DNA of 7,822 bases from an uncultured Phycisphaerales bacterium. Its GTDB lineage: Bacteria; Planctomycetota; Phycisphaerae; Phycisphaerales; UBA1924. The translations under genes were made by a program, and so were the position numbers. Below, one piece after another: positions 1-7,211 of this stretch (position 1 is the stretch's first letter; each line of letters opens with the position of its first letter). Under the pieces are notes generated by a model. The model saw only the letters and a program-made list of their open reading frames with translations, had not been told where the DNA came from and made no database searches. The DNA lies in contig CALAFV010000250.1 in assembly GCA_937891445.1 (NCBI GenBank), positions 1 through 7,822 on the forward strand, written 5' to 3'.

Positions 1-277
1 GGAGGCGGGCCAGCCGCCGCTGCCGGCGGTCCGGGAGGCGATCGCGAAGGTCGCCCCGGACCGGCTCGACCGTCTCGCCCGGCAGGACAAGCGGCCGAAC
101 ATCGAGGCGATGCCGCCGGCGGAGTTCGTCGCGTTCGTCGAGACCATGCTCGCTGACGCCGGGCTGGAGATCACGCTCGCCGAGACGGACGAGCAGCGCG
201 TCCGCGACACCCTGGCCCGCTGGGAAGCGGCCCAGGCCGCGGCGAAAAAGCGCAAGATGACGAAGCAGGGGCGGTGA
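1..277 (+). CDS. C-terminal end of an unrecognised protein (5' end outside window)
   Basis: The frame with codons starting at base 2 is open from the window edge to a TGA at 275-277, giving 91 C-terminal residues. Codon use is strongly GC3-biased, as in the neighbouring genes. The fragment is rich in Ala, Glu and Arg, looks helical, and ends in a basic tail (AAAKKRKMTKQGR). I see no catalytic motif. The stretch KRPNIEAMPPAEFVAF faintly recalls the last helix of some RsmA/KsgA-type rRNA methyltransferases, but this is too weak to name it. The gene converges on the minus-strand lipoprotein gene, with only 3 bp between the two stop codons and no terminator hairpin visible there. That it is coding is fairly sure; its function is unknown. 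Confidence 0.7.
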   Translation, partial: EAGQPPLPAVREAIAKVAPDRLDRLARQDKRPNIEAMPPAEFVAFVETMLADAGLEITLAETDEQRVRDTLARWEAAQAAAKKRKMTKQGR

Positions 278-280
278 GGC

Positions 281-691
281 TCAGCGCCCGATCCGCGAGA
301 GCAGGGCATCCATGATCGCGTAACTCGCCGCCTCGTCGCCGAAGGGCTCGAGGCGGACTGCGATCGACGTGCCCGTCTTGGTCACCCGCGACTCGACGAC
401 GGCCTTCTCGAACTCCCGCGCCCCGGAGTGCTTGCCGATGACCACCCCGCGGTCCTCGCTCGTGGACGATGCCGCGATCGAATAGCCGCGGGCCCGCAGC
501 GCCTGCTCGGCGGCGGTGGTCGCCGTGACGACCGACACGGTGGGCTCCAGTTCCGTATAGAGGGTGCGGAAGCAGTAGGAGGCTGTGATCCCGTTGCCCC
601 GCGGGCGCGCGGCGCACCCGGTGGCCAGCAACGCGGCCACGCCCAGCAGGGCGGCGCACCGGCGGATGCGTCGTGAAGGTGTGCGGATCAT
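281..691 (-). CDS. Small secreted lipoprotein, DUF3568-like
   Basis: The product is 136 residues. It starts with a basic region (MIRTPSRRIRR), then a hydrophobic stretch (ALLGVAALLATG) ending at Cys 26, a lipobox-like ATGC with Ala instead of the usual Leu at -3. It is therefore likely lipidated and anchored to a membrane facing the periplasm. The mature part (YTELEPTVSVVTATTAAEQA, then RGYSIAASS and SIAVRLEPFGDEAASYAI) has the shape I know from DUF3568-type small lipoproteins: a first strand, a helix beginning with the alanine-rich segment, then strands ending in a GDE motif and a final helix. The molecular role is unknown. I chose the ATG at 691 over an in-frame start at 733 because it begins directly at the signal peptide, does not run into the upstream gene, and has a GGGGA about 9 bases before it. 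It lies 4 bp after the NYN gene stop, so the two are probably cotranscribed. Confidence 0.8.
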   Translation of the reverse strand: MIRTPSRRIRRCAALLGVAALLATGCAARPRGNGITASYCFRTLYTELEPTVSVVTATTAAEQALRARGYSIAASSTSEDRGVVIGKHSGAREFEKAVVESRVTKTGTSIAVRLEPFGDEAASYAIMDALLSRIGR

Positions 692-695
692 CTGG

Positions 696-1397
696 TCATT
701 CCCCGAGCCAGCGGCGCATGTCCAGATCGTCAAGGCTGAGTCTTCCGGCCCACTCTTTCAGCGCTTCGAGCAGCAGCGGGTCCACCGGCTCCGCGTTGCT
801 CGCGGGTTCGGGGCTCGCCGGAGTCGGCGCGGATGTTTGCTCGTCCGCGCGCGGCGGTTCTGGTCCGGATGCCGCCGCGATCCGCAGGATCGGGTCATCG
901 GCCGCGATTCCCAGCACCCGCAGCCAGTGCGCCACCGAGGGGCCGTCCAGCGGGATTTCCTGCGCGAATGCCGGTCGCGATCCTCGCGGCGGTGGGAGCC
1001 GTCCGGCGTCGGCGGCGAGGTGGGCGAGGAACCCCTCGCTCGATATCCACGACACCCGTGCCCGCCGCGCCGCCCGCCTGAGCCGCCCATCCGTGCTGAC
1101 GACCAGGAGGCTCCGCCGGGCCCCACCCGCGGCGGGCTCGGCGAGGAGGGCCTCGATTACGGCGTCCGCCTCCCGGCCGGCCCCGGCGTACCGCACCTCC
1201 ACGCTCCCGGTCCCGCGGTCCGAACGCCAGAGTTTGAGCCGGCTGGGGCCGGCCCCATCGCAGACCAGGATGACCCGCTGGCGGCCATAGCGGCTCTCCC
1301 CGACCAGGCGGGCCAGGCCGTCGAGGTCCGGACCCGCCAGTTCCGGGGGGAGGACCCCGGTGACGTGGAGCACGTTGTACGCGTCGATGATGAGCAC
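696..1397 (-). CDS. YacP-like NYN-domain protein (putative RNase)
   Basis: The product is 233 residues from a GTG start. The N-terminal ~110 residues form a PIN-like NYN domain of the YacP type: LIIDAYNVLH (Asp 5, Asn 8), VILVCDG (Asp 47), GREADAVIEAL (Glu 76, Asp 78) and LLVVSTDGRLRRAARR (Asp 103). These acidic residues occupy the metal-binding positions of the family, whose Bacillus member Rae1/YacP is a ribosome-associated endoribonuclease. Cleavage of RNA in the cytoplasm is therefore the likely activity, by family inference. The C-terminal half (about 150-205) is Pro/Ala/Glu-rich and probably disordered; it ends in a short helical tail, EWAGRLSLDDLDMRRWLGE, that may be a docking motif. 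Upstream of the GTG there is only a weak GGAAA. It is divergent from rpsU and directly upstream of the lipoprotein gene. A link to translation through the bS21 neighbour is suggestive only. Confidence 0.85.
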   Translation of the reverse strand: MLIIDAYNVLHVTGVLPPELAGPDLDGLARLVGESRYGRQRVILVCDGAGPSRLKLWRSDRGTGSVEVRYAGAGREADAVIEALLAEPAAGGARRSLLVVSTDGRLRRAARRARVSWISSEGFLAHLAADAGRLPPPRGSRPAFAQEIPLDGPSVAHWLRVLGIAADDPILRIAAASGPEPPRADEQTSAPTPASPEPASNAEPVDPLLLEALKEWAGRLSLDDLDMRRWLGE

Positions 1398-1462
1398 CCG
1401 GGTTTCCGATCGGCTTGCCGGGGCCCGGAGCGTGCCAAGCGTTCACCGGCCGGCGTCCAAAC

Positions 1463-1493
1463 TTGATCCTCCCCTCCACACCGGCTTTACTAT
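1463..1493 (+). promoter_or_regulatory. Candidate sigma70-type promoter for rpsU
   Basis: TTGATC at 1463-1468 and TACTAT at 1488-1493 each match the -35 and -10 consensus at 4 of 6 positions, separated by 19 bp, slightly longer than the ideal 17. This is one of few AT-richer patches in the region and lies in the gap between the divergent NYN gene and rpsU. Transcription would start near 1500. The call rests on consensus matching only. Confidence 0.35.
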
Positions 1494-1500
1494 CCGCCCA

Positions 1501-1519
1501 CCCGGTCCACTGAACCGGG
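1501..1519 (+). repeat. Inverted repeat in the rpsU leader
   Basis: CCCGGT at 1501-1506 and ACCGGG at 1514-1519 form a perfect 6-bp stem with a 7-base loop. If the promoter at 1463-1493 is real, this hairpin would form at the very 5' end of the rpsU mRNA, where such structures can stabilise the message or serve as a protein-binding site. As double-stranded DNA it could instead be an operator. The repeat is seen directly; its role is inferred. Confidence 0.4.
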
Positions 1520-1549
1520 GACGCTGTCGCCACCTAAACGAGGACCTGC

Positions 1550-1783
1550 ATGTCGATCCGAATCAAGGCCCGCAGCGGCGAGACCGTCGAGCAGATGCTC
1601 CGCCGCTTCAAGAAGCTGTGCGAGAAGGAAGGCCTGACCAAGGACATCAAGCGCAAGGAGTTCTACGAGAAGCCTTCCGAGCGCAACCGCCGCGCGGCCC
1701 GCAAGAGCATGGCCCGGCGTGCCCGCGAGGCGCTGGCCGCCGCGGGTGAGGCGCCCGCCAAGAAGGGGGCGAAGCGCCGCTGA
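1550..1783 (+). CDS. rpsU: 30S ribosomal protein bS21
   Basis: The product is 77 residues. It matches bS21 from end to end: an N-terminal segment SIRIKARSGETVEQMLRRFK, a helix KLCEKEGLTKDIKRKEFYEK, then the very basic segment RNRRAARKSMARRAREALAA. The C-terminal extension ends AKKGAKRR. bS21 binds the platform of the small ribosomal subunit close to the 3' end of 16S rRNA and helps translation initiation. The ATG at 1550 is fixed by a GAGGA at 1540-1544 with 5-base spacing and by homology. The gene is monocistronic or precedes hppA: a 5-bp stem (1787-1791 with 1796-1800) follows the stop but has no T-run, so readthrough into hppA cannot be excluded. Confidence 0.97.
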   Translation: MSIRIKARSGETVEQMLRRFKKLCEKEGLTKDIKRKEFYEKPSERNRRAARKSMARRAREALAAAGEAPAKKGAKRR

Positions 1784-1857
1784 TCGCGCGGCTCTCCGCG
1801 GTCCATGATCGCCGGTGGCCCGGCGCGCCCGCTTCGGATGGGCGGCGGCCTCGGCTC

Positions 1858-1916
1858 GGGGGTGGGAACCGGGGGGACGGATGTGGGGATCCCGGGGGAG
1901 GGCGTCGGGGACGGAT
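1858..1916 (+). other. G-run cluster (possible G-quadruplex) and direct repeat upstream of hppA
   Basis: The 190-bp gap between rpsU and hppA contains G-runs at 1858-1862, 1864-1866, 1871-1876, 1885-1888, 1894-1898, 1900-1902 and 1907-1910. The last four are separated by 5, 1 and 4 bases and satisfy the usual four-run quadruplex rule on the mRNA-like strand. The 10-mer GGGGACGGAT also occurs twice, at 1873-1882 and 1907-1916. The longest open frame of hppA runs through this stretch, but it lacks protein-like character and a ribosome site, so I treat it as untranslated leader. Whether a quadruplex forms in vivo is unknown. Confidence 0.4.
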
Positions 1917-1958
1917 CCGGGTTCACGTGCTCCGGGGCGGTGGGGGCGCGGTCCTCGT

Positions 1959-1965
1959 GAGGAGG
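1959..1965 (+). promoter_or_regulatory. Ribosome binding site that sets the hppA start
   Basis: GAGGAGG at 1959-1965 lies 8 bases before GTG 1974. It is the only strong Shine-Dalgarno match near the beginning of the hppA frame, and it selects a start that opens directly into a signal-peptide-like sequence rather than the 53-codon Gly/Arg-rich upstream extension. Confidence 0.8.
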
Positions 1966-1973
1966 TTCCACTC

Positions 1974-4589
<2,616 letters not shown>

Positions 4590-4617
4590 TCGGACCGACC
4601 GTCACCAACGTCTTCGA

Positions 4618-4650
4618 CGGGCCCGCCGGCGCACCCGGCGGGCCCGTTTC
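4618..4650 (+). terminator. Intrinsic terminator of hppA
   Basis: Bases 4618-4629 (CGGGCCCGCCGG) pair perfectly with 4635-4646, a 12-bp GC-only stem with a 5-base loop, followed by a short T-rich tail (TTTCGTT). It begins 28 bases after the hppA stop. The tail is only moderately T-rich, but stem strength and position make the assignment solid. Confidence 0.85.
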
Positions 4651-4695
4651 GTTCCACGACGTGCGGGCTCGGGCGCGCGGGATATGCACCGGTCC

Positions 4696-4731
4696 AAAAA
4701 CAACAGCCCCCAGGCGGGCGCCTGAGGGCCG
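4696..4731 (-). terminator. Intrinsic terminator, minus strand
   Basis: Reading leftwards, bases 4731-4720 pair with 4715-4704: a 12-bp stem including two G-U pairs, with the 4-base loop GCCC. It is followed by TTG and five T (4703-4696). On the plus strand there is no T tail, so it terminates minus-strand transcripts. No minus-strand gene lies immediately beyond it; hppA is convergent. It must end either the zinc operon (last clear stop about 380 bases upstream) or a shorter transcript carrying the 12-codon frame. Confidence 0.85.
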
Positions 4732-4785
4732 TAGGAGCTTTGTCCTATCGGGCTGCGACCAACGCAGCTCCGTCGAGCTGGTCGG

Positions 4786-4824
4786 TTAGGACCGCAGCCC
4801 CTTGGTACAGTCGTTCTGCGTCAC
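4786..4824 (-). CDS. Possible 12-residue leader-type peptide
   Basis: GTG at 4824-4822 opens a frame reading MTQNDCTKGLRS and stops at TAA 4788-4786. The support is the ribosome site: AAGGAGGTGATCCA ends immediately before the GTG, with 7 bases between GGAGG and the start, an ideal spacing. The same frame upstream is open to a TGA at 4941-4939 but has no ATG, GTG or TTG, so no longer protein uses it. The stop codon falls inside the left flank of the compound hairpin, so a ribosome translating the frame would disrupt that structure, as in attenuation leaders. Nothing follows on the same strand before the terminator, which argues against classic attenuation. Translation is unproven. Confidence 0.35.
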   Translation of the reverse strand: MTQNDCTKGLRS

Positions 4825-4838
4825 TGGATCACCTCCTT
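4825..4838 (-). promoter_or_regulatory. 14-nt perfect complement of the 16S rRNA 3' end (extended Shine-Dalgarno)
   Basis: The minus strand reads AAGGAGGTGATCCA, complementary to the conserved bacterial 16S tail TGGATCACCTCCTT over all 14 bases (15 counting the next G). Functional ribosome sites normally use 4-7 of these. The plus strand correspondingly reads as a copy of the 16S 3' terminus. Only this end matches well: CTGCG occurs shortly before it, as in 16S, but the rest of the helix-45 region is not recognisable. An rRNA gene fragment is thus possible but less likely than a ribosome site. Confidence 0.6.
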
Positions 4839-4900
4839 GTCGAAGAGCGGTCTTCCCAGCCGTCGCTGCGCCTGTACGCGCTCGCCGCCGGGCTCTTCCC

Positions 4901-4920
4901 CCGCGGGCCGTCGCCCGCGG
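4901..4920. repeat. Perfect 8-bp inverted repeat
   Basis: CCGCGGGC at 4901-4908 and GCCCGCGG at 4913-4920 form a perfect stem with the 4-base loop CGTC. No T-run follows on either strand, so it is not an intrinsic terminator. It could be part of the structured minus-strand transcript or a protein-binding palindrome. Confidence 0.5.
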
Positions 4921-5027
4921 CTCAACGCCCGGGGCGCATCACGCGGACGGCCCCGGTCGTCCCGCCCCTCGCCGGAGGCCCGCGACGCCTTTTACGCGGG
5001 TGGTCCGGTCCGGAACGAGATAAGCGA

Positions 5028-5056
5028 AGTATGGCACCGGGCTTTCCCGAATGCAA
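5028..5056 (-). promoter_or_regulatory. Weak promoter candidate upstream of the structured RNA
   Basis: Reading leftwards, TTGCAT (5056-5051) and CATACT (5033-5028) are separated by 17 bp and match the sigma70 consensus at 3 and 4 of 6 positions. The 6-bp inverted repeat GGGCTT/AAGCCC (5039-5060) overlaps the -35 element and spacer. Transcription from here would begin near 5021 and run through the hairpin region to the terminator at 4696, giving an RNA of about 325 bases. This is a low-confidence consensus match. Confidence 0.2.
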
Positions 5057-5110
5057 GCCCTACACCGACGACACCGGGCGTGACTTTTTCGTCTCGCGGA
5101 CGGGTCGCCG

Positions 5111-5305
5111 TCACCCTTCGTACTGGTCGAATGCGCCCTTGGCCGACTCCCCGTCGAGATACGCCTGGAAGTCGGCGACCTTGTACGACAGGAAGACGAA
5201 GGCGTGGTGCAGCGCGAGCCACTCGAGGTCGCTTGGGTCCTCGCCCACGTCCTTCCTCAGGCGGTTGAGTTCGGCCAGGATCGTCTCGGCTTTCATCTTG
5301 CGCAT
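5111..5305 (-). CDS. 64-residue acidic protein of unknown function, distal gene of the zinc operon
   Basis: The frame begins ATG 5305 with GGAG at 5316-5313, 7 bases upstream, and ends TGA 5113-5111. A second Met at residue 4 lacks a ribosome site. The product (MRKMKAETILAELNRLRKDV, then GEDPSDLEWLALHHAFVFLS, then YKVADFQAYLDG and an acidic tail ending DQYEG) looks like a compact protein of two or three helices. It has no signal peptide and no membrane segment, so it is probably cytoplasmic. It contains a HH pair but no metal-binding cluster. I do not recognise the family. It starts 38 bases after the znuB stop on the same strand, so cotranscription is likely, but a role in zinc uptake is only a guess from position. 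Confidence 0.75.
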   Translation of the reverse strand: MRKMKAETILAELNRLRKDVGEDPSDLEWLALHHAFVFLSYKVADFQAYLDGESAKGAFDQYEG

Positions 5306-5343
5306 GGCGGCGCTCCGCTGATGGCGAGTGCTTGGGCGTGACT

Positions 5344-6228
5344 CTACGCCCGGGCCGGCGCACGGCCGGCCCGCGCCGTCGCCCCCCACGCCGCGGCGAA
5401 CAGCGCCGCGAGCACCAGCACGACGCTCGCCCCCGGCGGCATGTCCGTCTCGAAACTCAGCACGACCCCTGCCGCGAGCCCCGCCAGGCCGATCGCGCAC
5501 GACAGCGCCACCACCGCCCCCAGCCGGTCGCTCAGCCGCAGCGCCGTCGCCCCCGGCAGCACGAGCAATGCCGACGCCAGCACGACGCCCGCGAGTTTCA
5601 TCGACGTCACCACCGCGACCGTGAGCAGGAGCATCATCCCGAACTTGATGCGTTGCGACGGCACGCCGAAGGCCGTCGCCGTCGGCTCGTCGAACGTCCA
5701 GAACAGCATCGGCCGCCGGATCAGCCACGCGCTTCCCGCGACCACCGCCGCCATCGCCCACGCCAGCGCCAGGTCCCACGTCCCCGACGGGAAGAGCGAA
5801 CCGAACAGGATCGACTCCCAACTCCGCGGCGTGAAGCCGACGCTCCCGACCGCCGCGGCGACGCGGCGCGAGGCCTCGACCAGCACCGCGCCCAGCGCCA
5901 TCGAGCCGACCAGCGCCACGCCGATCGCCGTGTCGAACTGCACCGTCCGTCGGTCGCTGGCCGCGGCCATCGCGACCGCGGCGAGCATGCAGAACGCGAC
6001 GATGACCGCGAACTCGATGGCCGGGTGCCCCGCCGCGGGCCATGCCGCCGCGAGCACCGCCGCCACGCCGACGCCGCCGAAGGCCGAGTGGCTGACACCC
6101 TGGCCGACGAAAGCCAGCCGCTTGACGACCACCAGCACGCTCACCAGCGAGCACATGAGCACGATCGCGACGCCGGCGAGGATCGCCTGCCAGAAGCCGT
6201 CGAGGGTGAGGTACTCGAGCGTGCGCAC
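5344..6228 (-). CDS. znuB: Zinc/manganese-type ABC transporter permease (ABC-3 family)
   Basis: The product is 294 residues from GTG 6228. It is a polytopic inner-membrane protein with about eight hydrophobic segments and matches the ABC-3 family (ZnuB, MntB, TroC). Visible family features are the early segment VVVKRLAFVGQGVSHSAFGG (34-51), corresponding to the family's R-x(5)-GxxxSH motif; FDEPTATAFGV (179-189), the cytoplasmic coupling segment that contacts the ATPase; and LAGVVLASALLVLPGATA (212-229). It would form the homodimeric channel for Zn2+ import. GTG 6228 lies 1 bp after the znuC stop, and AAGGAG inside the znuC 3' end (10 bases before the GTG) serves as ribosome site, so the two are translationally coupled. 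Zinc rather than manganese is chosen from the His-rich loop of the partner binding protein. Confidence 0.93.
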   Translation of the reverse strand: MRTLEYLTLDGFWQAILAGVAIVLMCSLVSVLVVVKRLAFVGQGVSHSAFGGVGVAAVLAAAWPAAGHPAIEFAVIVAFCMLAAVAMAAASDRRTVQFDTAIGVALVGSMALGAVLVEASRRVAAAVGSVGFTPRSWESILFGSLFPSGTWDLALAWAMAAVVAGSAWLIRRPMLFWTFDEPTATAFGVPSQRIKFGMMLLLTVAVVTSMKLAGVVLASALLVLPGATALRLSDRLGAVVALSCAIGLAGLAAGVVLSFETDMPPGASVVLVLAALFAAAWGATARAGRAPARA

Positions 6229-6229
6229 G

Positions 6230-7177
6230 TCAGGGGTGCTCCTTGTGGCCGTCCCCGCGGCCGCTGATGGAGACCTGCACAGGCGCGGACGGGTCAGGCG
6301 TCGAGGACAATCGGGGATGGGCGTGCGACGGGTCCGGGCACGTCGCCGCGTCGTGCGCGTGGATGTGCACGCCGGCGAGCACGCCCGCGACGTCGTGGCT
6401 GAACAGTTCCGCGAGCACCTGCGGCGTGAGGCCCTGCGGCGAGACGTGCGAGTGCAGCCGCCGCGCCAGGCACGCCACGCGGTCGCACCCCGCGACGATC
6501 GCCCGCAGGTCGTGGCTGACGATCAGAATCGTCACGCCCAGTTCGCGGTGCACGGCCGCCAGCAGGTCCGCGAAGCGCTGCTGGCCCACGGCGTCGATCC
6601 CCACCGTCGGCTCATCCAGCGCCAGGATCTTCGCCTTCGCCGCCAGCGCCCGCGCGATCATCGCCCGCTGGAGTTGCCCGCCCGAGAGTTTGCCCACGGG
6701 GCGGTCGGCGTACTCCTCGGCCCCGACCAGGTGGAGCAGGCTCGCGACCCGCTCGCGCGTCTCCCGCGGCACCCGTCGCCACGGCGGCACGCGCCACGCC
6801 GCGCCGAGCGTCACCATCTGCCGCACGCTCAGCGGGAGGGCCAGTTCCGGCTCGGCCCGCTGCGGCACGTACCCGATCAGGCCCTCGGCCCGCGCCTGCG
6901 CCGGCGTGCGGCCGAAGACGCGGATCGTGCCGCCGCCGGGGTGCAGCGGCAGCAGGCCCAGCGTGAGTTTCAGCAGCGTGCTCTTGCCCCCGCCGTTGGG
7001 GCCGAGGATGCCGAGGCGTTCGCCGGGCTCAACCCGCAGCGACACCCGCTCCAGCGCCGGCGCCTCCGCCCCCGGGTACGTGAACGTCACGCCCGCGTAC
7101 TCCACCGCCGCGGCGGCCGTCGTTGCGGCCGTCGGTGGGGGAGGGGGGGCGGGGGTTGTCGTGGGTGATGAGGTCAC
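6230..7177 (-). CDS. znuC: Zinc ABC transporter ATP-binding protein with His/Cys-rich C-terminal tail
   Basis: The product is 315 residues. Walker A GPNGGGKST (59-67), Q-loop YVPQRAE (103-109), signature LSGGQLQR (164-171), Walker B ILALDEP (184-190) and the switch His in SHD (221-223) are all intact, so it should be an active ATPase driving import through ZnuB. After the nucleotide-binding domain comes a tail with HIHAHD (271-276), Cys 280 and HAH (285-287). E. coli ZnuC also carries a His-rich tail, and metal sensing is a plausible role. The N-terminus (2-24) is a Thr/Pro/Ala tract encoded by C-rich repeats. The GTG start at 7177 has no clear ribosome site; GTG 7105, just before EYAGVTFTYPG, would give a more typical length and is equally possible. 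It lies 34 bp after znuA. Confidence 0.93.
   Translation of the reverse strand: MTSSPTTTPAPPPPPTAATTAAAAVEYAGVTFTYPGAEAPALERVSLRVEPGERLGILGPNGGGKSTLLKLTLGLLPLHPGGGTIRVFGRTPAQARAEGLIGYVPQRAEPELALPLSVRQMVTLGAAWRVPPWRRVPRETRERVASLLHLVGAEEYADRPVGKLSGGQLQRAMIARALAAKAKILALDEPTVGIDAVGQQRFADLLAAVHRELGVTILIVSHDLRAIVAGCDRVACLARRLHSHVSPQGLTPQVLAELFSHDVAGVLAGVHIHAHDAATCPDPSHAHPRLSSTPDPSAPVQVSISGRGDGHKEHP
7137..7165 (+). repeat. G-rich low-complexity tract in the znuC 5' end
   Basis: The plus strand has G-runs of 5 (7137-7141), 7 (7143-7149), 5 (7151-7155) and 3 (7163-7165) with gaps of 1, 1 and 7 bases. This satisfies the four-run quadruplex rule on the template strand of znuC. It encodes the run of prolines at residues 11-15. 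Homopolymers of this kind are prone to length change by slippage, which would shift the frame if translation starts at 7177 but not if it starts at 7105. Confidence 0.5.
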
Positions 7178-7211
7178 GGGGGTCCGAACCGGGCGCGGGG
7201 CCCAACGGGAA

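Larger units (their letters stand above)
4696..4860 (-). ncRNA. Candidate structured small RNA carrying a 12-codon frame
   Basis: On the minus strand a 16S-complementary site (4838-4825) and mini-frame (4824-4786) are followed by a compound hairpin. GGGCTGC 4800-4794 pairs with GCAGCCC 4756-4750, inside it GACC 4783-4780 with GGTC 4760-4757, and inside that AGCTC 4779-4775 with GAGCT 4770-4766 around the loop GACG. The terminator at 4731-4696 follows. A CTCCT at 4737-4733 could pair with the AGGAG of the ribosome site, and TCCTA 4791-4787 with TAGGA 4747-4743, so alternative folds exist. The 5' boundary at 4860 is arbitrary; a weak promoter candidate lies at 5056-5028. It may instead be the 3' end of the zinc-operon transcript. 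I know no RNA family that matches. Confidence 0.4.
4651..5110. other. 460-bp region without ordinary genes, dense in hairpins
   Basis: No frame here has protein-like composition, and the longer open frames are Arg/Pro/Ser-rich noise. The region lies between convergent units, hppA (+) and the zinc operon (-). It contains a minus-strand terminator (4731-4696), a compound hairpin (4800-4750), a 16S-complementary ribosome site with a 12-codon frame (4838-4786), a perfect 8-bp inverted repeat (4901-4920), the imperfect pair GGACG 4944-4948 / CGTCC 4957-4961, and a 6-bp inverted repeat (GGGCTT 5039-5044 / AAGCCC 5055-5060). I do not recognise the consensus cores of tmRNA, RNase P RNA or SRP RNA. 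Confidence 0.6.

Noticed and set aside
585..1466. 293-codon plus-strand open frame opposite the NYN gene
   Set aside because: It is Arg/Pro/Gly-rich, while the NYN motifs on the minus strand clearly identify the real gene.
1786..1801. Intrinsic terminator after rpsU
   Set aside because: The stem is only 5 bp (1787-1791 with 1796-1800) and no T-run follows.
1815..1973. 53-codon N-terminal extension of hppA
   Set aside because: It has Gly/Arg/Trp-rich composition and no ribosome site, and would bury the signal-peptide-like start; GAGGAGG points to GTG 1974.
4651..5110. tmRNA, RNase P RNA or SRP RNA in the structured gap
   Set aside because: I looked for the conserved cores of each and found none on either strand.
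4740..5321. 193-codon plus-strand open frame across the hairpin region
   Set aside because: It is Ser/Arg/Pro-rich without motifs, crosses structured RNA elements and overlaps the 64-residue gene; no ribosome site was seen.
5441..7168. 575-codon plus-strand open frame opposite znuB and znuC
   Set aside because: It is antisense to two well-supported transporter genes, its product is Ser/Arg/Pro-rich, and it shows no motifs.
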